From Rugamonas sp045984285 (GTDB taxonomy: Bacteria; Pseudomonadota; Gammaproteobacteria; Burkholderiales; Burkholderiaceae_D), in assembly GCF_045984285.3 (NCBI RefSeq), contig NZ_JBJQIK030000004.1, positions 248,001-312,000 on the forward strand: a stretch of DNA of 64,000 nucleotides, in the 5' to 3' direction. Each line of letters starts with the position of its first letter. Position 1 is the first letter of the stretch. This document shows positions 41,476 through 49,460 of the stretch, one piece after another. Below the pieces are notes generated by a model. It saw only the letters and a list, made by a program, of their open reading frames with translations. It made no database searches and was not told where the DNA came from. The position numbers were made by a program, and so were the translations under genes.

Positions 41476-42728
41476 TGGCCGACACGCTCGACAGCCTCGA
41501 AACGCGCGATCCCGCGCAGCGTGAACGCGAGCTGATGCAGCGGCTGCCCGGACTGGTGGCGCTGGCCAAGCGCGCGCCCGGCTGGGCGCACATTCTGGAC
41601 GGCATCGATCCCGCCAGCATCAACAGCCGCGAGGCGCTGGCACGCCTGCCTGTCACGCGCAAATCGGAACTGAAGGAGCTGCAGCAACGCGATAAGCCGT
41701 TCGGCGGGCTGACCAGCACCGCGCCGCGCTCGCTCTCGCGCATCTATATGTCGCCCGGGCCGATCTTCGATGCCGAAGGCCGCGCGCCGGACTGGTGGCG
41801 CTTTTCCCGCCCCATGTTCGCGGCCGGCGTGCGCGCCGGCGGCCTGCTGCAGAATTGCTTCTCCTACCACTTCACGCCGGCCGCCTTCATGGTGGAAGCC
41901 GGCGCCGCGCATCTGGGGTGCACGGTGATCCCGGCCGGCAGCGGCCAGACCGAGATGCAGGTGCAGGCAATGGCCGACCTCAAGCCGGACACCTATGTCG
42001 GCACGCCCTCCTTCCTGAAGATCATTATCGAGAAGGCGCGCGAGATGGGCGCCGATATCAGCAGCGTGCGGCGCGCCATGGTGAGCGCGGAGGCGCTGCC
42101 CGAATCGCTGCGGCGCTGGTTCGCCGAGCACGGCGTGCCGGATGTGGTGCAAGTCTACGCCTCTGCGGACCTGGGCAATATCGCCTACGAAACGCGCACC
42201 AGCGGCGTGCTCAATCCGGGCATGGTGCTGGACGAGGAAGTGATACTCGAAATCGTGCGTCCCGGCTCCGGCGAGCCTTTGCCGCCGGGCGAAGTAGGCG
42301 AAGTGGTGGTGACGGTGTTTAACCCTGACTACCCGCTGATCCGTTTCGCCACCGGCGACCTCTCCGCCATCATGACGGACATGCCGCCCTCCCCCTGCGG
42401 CCGCACCAATACGCGCATCCGGGGCTGGATGGGCCGTGCCGACCAGACCACCAAGGTACGCGCCATGTTCGTGCATCCCTCGCAGGTGAACGAGATCGTG
42501 CGGCGCCACCCGCTGATCGGCAAGGCGCGCCTCGTCATCTCCGGCAAGATCGCCGATGAGACCATGACGCTGCATTGCGAGGTGGACGATCCGTCCCGCG
42601 CCGACGATGCCGCCATCGTGTCCTGCATCCGCGACGTGACCAAGCTGCGTGGCGATGTGCAGTTCGTGGCACGGGGAAGCCTGCCAAATGACGGCAAGAT
42701 CATCGACGATGCGCGTGATTACAGCTAG
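41475..42728 (+). CDS. Phenylacetate-CoA-ligase-like AMP-forming enzyme
   Basis: A 417-residue PaaK-like adenylate-forming protein. Recognisable parts are LARLPVTRKSELKELQ, DTYVGTPSFLKIIIEKA, the YASADLGNIAYET adenylate-binding region, RFATGDLSAIM and GWMGRADQTTKVRAMFVHP. The glycine-rich ATP loop expected near the N-terminal third is degenerate (IYMSPGPIFD instead of SSGTTG). ATG 41475 gives 7-nt spacing from AAGGAG; ATG 41472 is the alternative. Last gene of the operon; it may activate an aromatic acid brought in by the transporter. Confidence 0.87.
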   Translation: MADTLDSLETRDPAQRERELMQRLPGLVALAKRAPGWAHILDGIDPASINSREALARLPVTRKSELKELQQRDKPFGGLTSTAPRSLSRIYMSPGPIFDAEGRAPDWWRFSRPMFAAGVRAGGLLQNCFSYHFTPAAFMVEAGAAHLGCTVIPAGSGQTEMQVQAMADLKPDTYVGTPSFLKIIIEKAREMGADISSVRRAMVSAEALPESLRRWFAEHGVPDVVQVYASADLGNIAYETRTSGVLNPGMVLDEEVILEIVRPGSGEPLPPGEVGEVVVTVFNPDYPLIRFATGDLSAIMTDMPPSPCGRTNTRIRGWMGRADQTTKVRAMFVHPSQVNEIVRRHPLIGKARLVISGKIADETMTLHCEVDDPSRADDAAIVSCIRDVTKLRGDVQFVARGSLPNDGKIIDDARDYS

Positions 42729-42789
42729 TTAGCCAAGCCAATTCGAATATCGGATAATTGAGGCATTGTTCACTTGCCGTTCAATCATC

Positions 42790-43368
42790 ATGCAAGACTT
42801 TCACCATAACCGCGCCCGCGCGCTGCTGCAAAACGCCGAAGAGATTTTCAGCAAGGAGGCCGTGCAGGACGCGGTGCGCTCCGTCGCCGACACCCTGAAC
42901 TCGCGCTTTGCAAACGAAGAAGAATTCCCGCTGGTGCTGGGCGTCATGGGCGGCGCCGTCGTGTTCACCGGCAGCCTGCTGCCGCAGCTGGCCTTCCCGC
43001 TCGAATTCGACTACATCCACGTAACGCGCTACGGCGATGAAGACCGCGGCGGCGAAGTGGTGTGGAAGGTGATCCCGCGCCAGAACGTTGCGGGCCGCAC
43101 CATCATCGTGGTGGACGATATTCTCGACGAAGGCGAAACGCTGGCGCATGTGAAGCAGCGCCTGCTGGATATGGGCGCAAAGGACGTGATCATCACCGTC
43201 TTCGCGGACAAGGACATCGGCAAGCGCAAGCCGGTGAAGGCCGATATCGTCGGCCTCACCATTCCGAACAAGTTCGTGGTCGGTTTCGGCATGGATGTTT
43301 ACGGCTACTGGCGCAACCTGCCGGGCCTGTGGGCGATCCGCACCGAGGATCTGAGCCCACAGTCGTAA
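42790..43368 (+). CDS. hpt: Purine (hypoxanthine-guanine) phosphoribosyltransferase
   Basis: A 192-residue type I phosphoribosyltransferase with the PRPP-binding loop RTIIVVDDILDEGETL and the flexible-loop region FDYIHVTRYGDE. It salvages hypoxanthine/guanine to IMP/GMP. The sequence fits the betaproteobacterial hypoxanthine-guanine group more than adenine or xanthine enzymes, but base specificity is inferred. ATG 42790 was chosen; the open frame at 42766 adds eight unlikely residues. Convergent with the next gene, 4 bp apart. Confidence 0.87.
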   Translation: MQDFHHNRARALLQNAEEIFSKEAVQDAVRSVADTLNSRFANEEEFPLVLGVMGGAVVFTGSLLPQLAFPLEFDYIHVTRYGDEDRGGEVVWKVIPRQNVAGRTIIVVDDILDEGETLAHVKQRLLDMGAKDVIITVFADKDIGKRKPVKADIVGLTIPNKFVVGFGMDVYGYWRNLPGLWAIRTEDLSPQS

Positions 43369-43372
43369 GGGC

Positions 43373-44329
43373 CTAGCCCAGCGCCAGGCGGCTGCGTGCT
43401 GCCTGGTACTCCGCCTTCAGGCGCTCTACCATTTCGGCGACGCCCGGCACATCGTCCATCAGGCCGACGCCCTGGCCAGCGCCCCAGATATCGCGCCAGG
43501 CCTTGGCGCTGCCGGAGCCGAAGCTCATCTTGCTCTTGTCCGATTCCGGCAGCGCTGCCGGATCGAGGCCTGCCGCAACGATGGATTTCTTCAGGTAGTT
43601 GCCGTGCACGCCGGTGAACAGGTTGGTGTACACGATATCCGCCGCAGCCGATTCCACGATGGCGTCACGGTAGGCGTCGCTCACATTGGATTCCTTCGTG
43701 GCCAGCCAGCGCGAGCCGATATAGGCAAAGTCGGCGCCCATGGCCTGCGCCGCCAGGATCGCGTCACCGGTCGCGATGGAGCCGGACAGCGCGACCGGTC
43801 CCTTGAAGAACTTGCGCACCTCGCCGACCAGCGCGAATGGCGACAGCGTGCCCGCATGGCCGCCGGCGCCGGCCGCAACGAGGATCAGGCCATCGACGCC
43901 TGCTTCCAGCGCCTTCTCCGCATGGCGGATCGAGATCACGTCATGCATCACGATGCCGCCGTAGCTGTGGATAGCATCCATCATCTCTTTCGGCGGCGCG
44001 CGCAGCGAAGAAATAATGATCGGCACCTGGTGCTTCACGCAGACTTCCACATCATGCGCGAGGCGGTCGTTCGACTGGTGGACGATCTGGTTGACGGCGA
44101 TCGGGCCTACCTTCTTGTCCGGATGCGCTGCCTGGTAATCGGCGAGTTCCTTCTGCAGGTCGGTCAGCCAGGTATCCAGCAGCTCGGCCGGGCGCGCGTT
44201 CAGCGCCGGGAAAGACCCCACAATCCCCGCCTTGCACTGCGCCGCCACCAGGGCCGGCCCGCTGGCAATGAACATCGGCGATGCGATGACGGGAAGAGAC
44301 AGGTTTTGCAGCACCGTAGGCAGGGCCAT
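43373..44329 (-). CDS. NAD(P)H-dependent flavin oxidoreductase / nitronate monooxygenase-like
   Basis: A 318-residue TIM-barrel FMN enzyme of the 2-nitropropane dioxygenase family: LPVIASPMFIASGP near the N terminus, phosphate-binding VAAGAGGHAGTLSPFALV, GSIATGDAILAAQAMGADFAYIGSRW. It oxidises alkyl nitronates or acts as a quinone reductase depending on subclass. The start ATG 44329 matches the family; the 5-residue longer frame is less likely. It has its own promoter with consensus -10 and an ACGATCGT palindrome. Confidence 0.9.
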   Translation of the reverse strand: MALPTVLQNLSLPVIASPMFIASGPALVAAQCKAGIVGSFPALNARPAELLDTWLTDLQKELADYQAAHPDKKVGPIAVNQIVHQSNDRLAHDVEVCVKHQVPIIISSLRAPPKEMMDAIHSYGGIVMHDVISIRHAEKALEAGVDGLILVAAGAGGHAGTLSPFALVGEVRKFFKGPVALSGSIATGDAILAAQAMGADFAYIGSRWLATKESNVSDAYRDAIVESAAADIVYTNLFTGVHGNYLKKSIVAAGLDPAALPESDKSKMSFGSGSAKAWRDIWGAGQGVGLMDDVPGVAEMVERLKAEYQAARSRLALG

Positions 44330-44361
44330 GACAGACTCGCACAAAAGTTATCAATCCGCCG

Positions 44362-44390
44362 ATTATAGACCGATAAAAGTACGATCGTGC
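44362..44390 (-). promoter_or_regulatory. Promoter of the nitronate monooxygenase-like gene with ACGATCGT palindrome
   Basis: On the minus strand TATAAT (44367-44362) is a consensus -10. The -35 position (44390-44385, GCACGA) is poor and overlaps the palindrome ACGATCGT (44381-44388), flanked by AAAAGT. A TetR-like operator or activator site would explain the poor -35. Confidence 0.5.
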
Positions 44391-44421
44391 GAATTCTAGA
44401 CGCATCGCTCTAGCCCGCCTG

Positions 44422-44484
44422 TGACACCATGGGGTCAGACCCCATCTGTCACATGACACCGAGGGGTCTGACCCCAAGGTGTCA
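44422..44484. repeat. Dispersed palindromic element, copy 2
   Basis: Arms at 44422-44443 and 44463-44484 are reverse complements with one mismatch and share the core TGACACCATGGGGTCAG with the copy at 27878. The loop contains TGTCACATGACA, the exact reverse complement of the loop palindrome in copy 1, so the two copies lie in opposite orientation. The TGA stop of the MBL gene is formed by the last three bases of the right arm. Confidence 0.88.
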
Positions 44485-45393
44485 GCCGTCGTTGAGGAGG
44501 GTGTCGCCGTCGATGCGGGCGGCGCAGGCGCGGGTGAGCTGCTTGATGGCCCAGGCGCCGATTTCTTCGGGCGTCTTGTGCAGGTGGCGGCGGTTGGCTT
44601 CGGCCAGCACGGGCATGTTGCCGAGCAGGGAGGCTACGTCCGCCAGCTTGATCTGCTGGCGTTCGAGCAGCAGGAATTTCAGCATCACCTTTACCGCGTA
44701 TTCGGCGTTGCGCACGGGGTCCGCCGACAGGAAGTCGAGGCGGCGGCGCGCGCGGTCGAGGGCCGGGCCGATGTCTTCGAACATGGCGCCATGGCCGGGC
44801 ACCACGAGCTTGACGTCCAGCATGCCGATCAGGTCCAGCGTGGCGCGCGCTTCGGCGAAACCGCCGTCGCCTTCGAGCTCGGGGAAGATCACGCCGAAGC
44901 CGTTCTGCCACAAGGCGTCCGCCGACAGCAGCAGCTTGTGCTCCGGCGCGTAGTAGATCACCGAATGCGCATGGTGGCCGGGCGCGCCCAGCACCTGCCA
45001 TTCCACGTCGCCCAGCTTCAGCACATCGCCCGGATTGACTACGCCATCCACCGTGAAGCGCGCGCATTGCTGGCCCGTCGCTTTGAAGGTGAGCTTGTCT
45101 TCATCCCAGTGCCGCACTTTTTCTTCTTCCGCAGCAGGGATGAAGGTGTCGCAGCCGAAATGGGCTTGCAGCGTGGCGTTGCCGCCGCAGTGGTCCGAGT
45201 GCAGGTGGGTGTTGTACAGGCGGTCCAGGCGGCGGCCGGCGAGCGCGTGACGCACCAGTTCCAGCGTCTGCGGCGCATGCGTGAGGTAGCCGCTGTCGAA
45301 CAGCACGGTATCGTGGCGGCCAACTACCAGCACATTATTGGACGAGAGCCATCCACGCTCGAATACGTGGATGGAGGAAGGCAAAGTGCTCAT
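44482..45393 (-). CDS. MBL-fold metallo-hydrolase
   Basis: A 303-residue metallo-beta-lactamase-fold hydrolase. The zinc motif THLHSDHCGG gives His63, His65, Asp67 and His68; further ligands lie in GHHAHSV, the Asp of LSADALW and the His of VPGHGAMF. A C-terminal helical part (about 220-303) resembles the glyoxalase II/lactonase-like subgroup, but the substrate is unknown. Its ATG overlaps the stop of the small membrane protein gene (ATGA). Its stop codon is supplied by the palindromic repeat. Confidence 0.88.
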   Translation of the reverse strand: MSTLPSSIHVFERGWLSSNNVLVVGRHDTVLFDSGYLTHAPQTLELVRHALAGRRLDRLYNTHLHSDHCGGNATLQAHFGCDTFIPAAEEEKVRHWDEDKLTFKATGQQCARFTVDGVVNPGDVLKLGDVEWQVLGAPGHHAHSVIYYAPEHKLLLSADALWQNGFGVIFPELEGDGGFAEARATLDLIGMLDVKLVVPGHGAMFEDIGPALDRARRRLDFLSADPVRNAEYAVKVMLKFLLLERQQIKLADVASLLGNMPVLAEANRRHLHKTPEEIGAWAIKQLTRACAARIDGDTLLNDG

Positions 45394-45836
45394 CGTTTTT
45401 TCATCTGGAAGGCCAGCGATATCTTCGCGAACTCCACCAGCACTTCCTGCGAGCCGCCGTTGAAGGTGGCGAAGGCCGATCCGGTGCGCACCACAAGGCG
45501 CGGCGGGAACAGCCAGGATAGATAGGGGATGCCGATCATTTTCGCGCCGCGCACATCGCTCCAGTCCACGTGCTTGTCGTACAGCCAGGTCTGCCGGATG
45601 CCGCCTGCATCGATGGTGATGGTCGCGCGCAGGAACCAGTAATAGCTTACGCACAGCATCAGGCCTGCGCCGAGCAGCAGAAGTTTCACGCCGATGCCGA
45701 ACTGCGGCAGCGGAAAGCGCCAGGCGATGCTCGCTGCATAAACGACGAGCGCCGTCGTCACCAGCGTGGCAAGGGCCTTGAAGCCCATACCGTAGGCCGG
45801 ACCGGTCACAACACGTTCGGGACGGTAGAAACTCAT
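45390..45836 (-). CDS. Membrane protein with PH-like domain, function unknown
   Basis: A 148-residue protein with two membrane helices (about 20-62: LATLVTTALVVYAASIAW and VKLLLLGAGLMLCVSYYW) followed by a soluble domain (ITIDAGGIRQTWLYDKHVDWSDVRGAKMI) that resembles bacterial PH-like membrane domains. ATG 45836 follows GAGTGA at a good distance; that sequence includes the stop of the DUF1289 gene. The three minus-strand genes from 46056 to 44482 form an operon. Confidence 0.75.
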   Translation of the reverse strand: MSFYRPERVVTGPAYGMGFKALATLVTTALVVYAASIAWRFPLPQFGIGVKLLLLGAGLMLCVSYYWFLRATITIDAGGIRQTWLYDKHVDWSDVRGAKMIGIPYLSWLFPPRLVVRTGSAFATFNGGSQEVLVEFAKISLAFQMKKR

Positions 45837-45840
45837 GGTT

Positions 45841-46056
45841 TCACTCAAAATCGATCAGCTGTTCGCGGCGACGGATTTCCGCCCACACGCCACGCTTGAA
45901 TTCATCGTCCGACTTCGACCAGGCAATGATCTCGTCAATCGTGCGCAGGCAGCCCTCGCAATATCCGGTATCGCGGTTCATCTTGCACAGGCTGATGCAG
46001 GGGGATGGCACCGGCGTCGCCAGTTCAGGCGCGCCAGGGGGCAGTGGAGTGCTCAT
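45841..46056 (-). CDS. DUF1289 cysteine-rich small protein
   Basis: A 71-residue protein with the DUF1289 signature PSPCISLCKMNRDTGYCEGC followed by RTIDEIIAWSKSDD. Four cysteines suggest a metal or Fe-S site. Function is unknown; the family is widespread in proteobacteria. ATG 46056 starts just before the conserved region. First gene of a three-gene operon. Confidence 0.87.
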   Translation of the reverse strand: MSTPLPPGAPELATPVPSPCISLCKMNRDTGYCEGCLRTIDEIIAWSKSDDEFKRGVWAEIRRREQLIDFE

Positions 46057-46218
46057 TGTTGCTGGAAGTTGAAGTTCAAGCGGTATTTTATCGCGAATGC
46101 AAGCACAACGATGCAGCGCCGCAACGTTAGCGCAGCCGGGGCCGAATTTGGCTATACTGGGTTCAAACATGAGCGCAGAGGAGACGAATGAATTCCATCA
46201 GCCTCCAGAGGTGATTCC

Positions 46219-47199
46219 ATGAGAATCCGTCATCCATTCATGTCGCAGCTGCGCCGTACGACGCAGGATATCTTCAACCGCACCATGCGGCTTTCCGACG
46301 CCGCCCTGCGTTTCGTGGGCGAACCTGCACAGCTCCCGGCATCGATGCCCCCCGGGGCGCGCTTTGTGGACGGGCGCTTCGGCAACCGCGCCGGCAGCAG
46401 GCGCTACAAGCTCTACATTCCCTCCACCTGGCGCGGCCAGCCCATGCCGCTGCTGGTGATGCTGCACGGCTGCACCCAGGATCCCGACGATTTCGCCGCC
46501 GGCACACAGATGAACACCGTCGCCGAAGAGCGCCAATGTTTTGTGGTGTATCCGGCACAGTCGCGCAATGCCAACAATTCGCGCTGCTGGAACTGGTTCA
46601 ACGCGCTGGACCAGGAACGCGGGCAGGGCGAGCCGTCCATCATCGCCGGCATCACGCGCCAGGTGATGCGCCGTTTCCCGGTCCAGGCGGGGCAAGTGTT
46701 CATCGCCGGCCTTTCCGCCGGCGGCGCCATGGCCGTGGTGGTCGGCACGCTGTATCCGGATCTGTTTGCGGCCGTGGGCGTGCATTCCGGCCTGCCCTTC
46801 GCCTCAGCACGCGACCTGCCGTCCGCCCTGAGCGCGATGAAGCGCGGCGCGGCCAGCCAGGCCAACAGCGCCGGCCTGCCCGTCATCGTGTTCCACGGCG
46901 ACCAGGATACGACGGTGCATCCGGCGAATGGCGAGGAGGTGATTGCGCAGGGGCTGCGCAGCCATCCGCTAGGCGGCAGCGTGCAGCCCTCCACCGTCGC
47001 TGGCCGGGTGCCGGACGGCTACGAGTACACGCGCGTGAAGCACTGGCTGGAGGACGGCTCGCCGCTGGGAGAACACTGGATCATCCACGGCGCAGGCCAT
47101 GCCTGGTCCGGCGGCAGCGCAGCCGGCAGTTATACAGATGGCAAGGGGCCGGACGCGAGCCGCGAGATGATGCGCTTCTTCAGCACTGTTGGCGCTTAG
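46219..47199 (+). CDS. PHB depolymerase-family esterase (type 1 catalytic domain)
   Basis: A 326-residue serine esterase of the short-chain-length PHA depolymerase/feruloyl esterase group. Lipase box GLSAGGAM with the nucleophile Ser, Asp in FHGDQDTTVHP, His in HGAGHAWSGGS; the oxyanion HGC is in MLHGCTQDPDDFA. I see no clear signal peptide: the N terminus is basic and amphipathic (MRIRHPFMSQLRRTTQDIF), so the location is uncertain. The 3' end overlaps the convergent CWC gene by 20 bp. Confidence 0.87.
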   Translation: MRIRHPFMSQLRRTTQDIFNRTMRLSDAALRFVGEPAQLPASMPPGARFVDGRFGNRAGSRRYKLYIPSTWRGQPMPLLVMLHGCTQDPDDFAAGTQMNTVAEERQCFVVYPAQSRNANNSRCWNWFNALDQERGQGEPSIIAGITRQVMRRFPVQAGQVFIAGLSAGGAMAVVVGTLYPDLFAAVGVHSGLPFASARDLPSALSAMKRGAASQANSAGLPVIVFHGDQDTTVHPANGEEVIAQGLRSHPLGGSVQPSTVAGRVPDGYEYTRVKHWLEDGSPLGEHWIIHGAGHAWSGGSAAGSYTDGKGPDASREMMRFFSTVGA

Positions 47200-47377
47200 C
47201 GATGTGGTCTTTCAGGCATGCAGGGCACCAGCAGGTGACGTCCTGGCCGGCGTCGGGCACCGGCACCGCGGGCGGCATCGCCGTGCACCAGCAGGGCTGG
47301 GTGTCGGCCTTGCCGTCCGGGCCGGGATCGCTCATCGCGCAATGGAATTCAAGGCCGCAGCGTTTGCAGATAGTCAT
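47180..47377 (-). CDS. Cysteine-rich CWC-family small protein
   Basis: A 65-residue protein with nine cysteines. Zinc-ribbon-like MTICKRCGLEFHC opens the sequence, and two CWC motifs (QPCWCTA, VTCWCPACL) define the family. Probably binds zinc. Function is unknown. ATG 47377 directly precedes the first conserved Cys pair; its 3' end overlaps the esterase gene on the other strand by 20 bp. Confidence 0.8.
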   Translation of the reverse strand: MTICKRCGLEFHCAMSDPGPDGKADTQPCWCTAMPPAVPVPDAGQDVTCWCPACLKDHIAKRQQC

Positions 47378-47424
47378 ACGGCCCAGCGTAGACACTCCGG
47401 CCGGAAATTACAAGCGCTTGGCCC

Positions 47425-47430
47425 TATAAT
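47425..47430 (+). promoter_or_regulatory. Consensus -10 box upstream of argB
   Basis: TATAAT stands 59 bp before the argB ATG. No convincing -35 is found at 16-18 bp, so the promoter may rely on an activator or other contacts. Confidence 0.5.
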
Positions 47431-47489
47431 GCGCTCTTGAAGCCCGCTGTTGGCTGTAAAATTGCAGAAATATCTTTACCGGAACCGCC

Positions 47490-48416
47490 ATGACCCAACT
47501 GAGCAACGCTAGCCTCTCCGACAACGCCGACGACCTGAGCGCAGTCTCCCCTGCGATCAAGGCGCAGATCCTGGCGGAAGCTCTGCCGTACATCCGTAAC
47601 TTCCACGGCAAGACCATCGTCATCAAATACGGCGGCAATGCCATGACCGAGGACCGCCTGAAGCACGGCTTCGCGCGCGATGTGATCCTGCTGAAACTGG
47701 TGGGCATGAATCCGGTGGTGGTGCACGGCGGCGGTCCGCAAATCGACAACGCGCTGAAGAAAATCGGCAAGCAGGGCACCTTCGTGCAGGGCATGCGCAT
47801 CACCGACGAAGAAACCATGGAAGTGGTGGAATGGGTGCTGGGCGGCGAAGTGCAGCAGGATATCGTCATGCTGATTAACCACTACGGCGGCCAGGCCGTG
47901 GGCCTGACCGGCAAGGACGGTGGCCTGATCCGCGCCCGCAAGATGTCCATGCCGGACAAGGACAATCCGGGCCAGTTCCTGGACATCGGCTTCGTGGGCG
48001 AAATCGACGCCATCAATCCGGCGGTGGTGAAGGCGCTGCAGGACGACGCCTTCATTCCTATCATCTCGCCTATCGGTTTCGGCCAGGATGGCCAGGCTTA
48101 CAACATCAATGCCGACGTGGTGGCGGGCAAGATCGCCGAGATCCTGAAGGCCGAAAAGCTGATCATGATGACCAATATCGCCGGCGTGCAGGACAAGAAC
48201 GGCAACCTGGTGACGGACCTTTCCGCGCGCGAAATCGACGAGATGTTCGCCGACGGCACCATCTCCGGCGGCATGCTGCCTAAAATTTCATCGGCACTGG
48301 ACGCCGCCAAGAGCGGCGTGAACACGGTGCACATCATCGACGGGCGGATTGAACACAGTTTGTTGCTGGAAGTATTGACCGAACAGGCTTTTGGCACTAT
48401 GATCCGGTCTCACTAA
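47490..48416 (+). CDS. argB: Acetylglutamate kinase ArgB
   Basis: A 308-residue amino-acid kinase for the second step of arginine synthesis, N-acetylglutamate to N-acetylglutamyl phosphate. Hallmarks: TIVIKYGGNAMTE, VVVHGGGPQID, the arginine-sensing region near the C terminus, and GGMLPKISSALDAAKSGVNTVHIIDGR. An N-terminal extension of about 35 residues (with LPYIRNFHGKT) is the form associated with arginine feedback inhibition. It stands next to tRNA-Thr and close to the nucleotidase and slmA genes, a conserved order in betaproteobacteria. Confidence 0.96.
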   Translation: MTQLSNASLSDNADDLSAVSPAIKAQILAEALPYIRNFHGKTIVIKYGGNAMTEDRLKHGFARDVILLKLVGMNPVVVHGGGPQIDNALKKIGKQGTFVQGMRITDEETMEVVEWVLGGEVQQDIVMLINHYGGQAVGLTGKDGGLIRARKMSMPDKDNPGQFLDIGFVGEIDAINPAVVKALQDDAFIPIISPIGFGQDGQAYNINADVVAGKIAEILKAEKLIMMTNIAGVQDKNGNLVTDLSAREIDEMFADGTISGGMLPKISSALDAAKSGVNTVHIIDGRIEHSLLLEVLTEQAFGTMIRSH

Positions 48417-48461
48417 AAATTTTGCGGCGCAACGAACACCACCGCGCCGCGAAACGTGAAT

Positions 48462-48536
<75 letters not shown>

Positions 48537-48543
48537 CTTCCCT

Positions 48544-49437
48544 TCAGTACACCCGCTCCACCGCAATACCCTTCTTCCGCAGCAGTTCCGGAACACTCCC
48601 GGTACCGACCAGATGCAGGACGCCGATCGCGGCGATGCTGCGCTTTTCGCGCGCCAGCAATTTGCCGATGCCATCCGCCAGCGCGGGGTTGCGCCCGTCC
48701 AGCAGCACCTGCTTCACGAACTGGCCCGAAAAGGTCTGGTCCGTTTCCGTTTTCAGGGCAATCGCGTCGAAGGCTGCGATATCGGCCTTGCGCCATGCCT
48801 CAGCGATGGCGCGCGCATCGTCGGCCTGCTCCTTGCTGTCGATGGCATCGATGCTCTCCTGCAGGAAGCGCAGCTGGTCGGCTATCGGCATGCGGCCGAA
48901 CAGCGCCATCTGGCCTGCCGCCGATTCCAGCTCCACGACCTTTACCTTGCGGGCACGGGCTTCGCGCGACAGCCATGCATCCACCGCCAGTTCCGGCTTG
49001 TAGCCTTGCGCCGCGAACTCACTCACTGCGAGCAGGCTGGCAATCATCCACGGCTTCATCGGCATGACTGCGGCGCGTGCGATGTCGAAACGCTGCAGCT
49101 GGCGCTCAAGGCGCGGCTGGTAGGCCAGCGGCAGGTCGCTGATGGCCGGGCCGCGGCCGTTCTGGTACATGCCATGTTCGCGTATGGCCAGCATCAGCTG
49201 GTTCTGGTCGCCCAGAGGATCGACCTCCAGCGCCAGCACGCTCGCTTCGTCCAGCGCCTTCATCATGCGCGGCTCCAGCGGATAGAAGTCCGGCGAGCCC
49301 ACATGAATGGTGCCGAACAGCCAGACCACATGGCCGCCCTGCTCCGCCTTGAACAGCGCGCCGCGGGTCTGCGCCCATGCCGGATTGCCCGTTAGCCAGA
49401 GCAGTCCGCAAAAGATCACTATAATCAGGCGTTGCAT
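48544..49437 (-). CDS. TraB/GumN-family exported protein
   Basis: A 297-residue protein with a signal peptide (MQRLIIVIFCGLLWLTGNP, cut after AWAQ). The TraB/GumN fold is marked by HVVWLFGTIHVGSPDFYPL, with a metal-like GTIH motif, and by RSIAAIGVLHLVGTGSVPELL near the end. Relatives include the Tiki-like metalloproteases, so peptidase activity is possible but unproven here. Convergent with tRNA-Thr and divergent from the HAD gene. Confidence 0.85.
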   Translation of the reverse strand: MQRLIIVIFCGLLWLTGNPAWAQTRGALFKAEQGGHVVWLFGTIHVGSPDFYPLEPRMMKALDEASVLALEVDPLGDQNQLMLAIREHGMYQNGRGPAISDLPLAYQPRLERQLQRFDIARAAVMPMKPWMIASLLAVSEFAAQGYKPELAVDAWLSREARARKVKVVELESAAGQMALFGRMPIADQLRFLQESIDAIDSKEQADDARAIAEAWRKADIAAFDAIALKTETDQTFSGQFVKQVLLDGRNPALADGIGKLLAREKRSIAAIGVLHLVGTGSVPELLRKKGIAVERVY

Positions 49438-49460
49438 ATCTTCCTTTGTGTCATTTGGAC

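Noticed and set aside
48424..48450. Hairpin between argB and tRNA-Thr as a terminator
   Set aside because: The loop is 13 nt and no T run follows; the stem may instead aid tRNA processing, so it is only mentioned with the tRNA.
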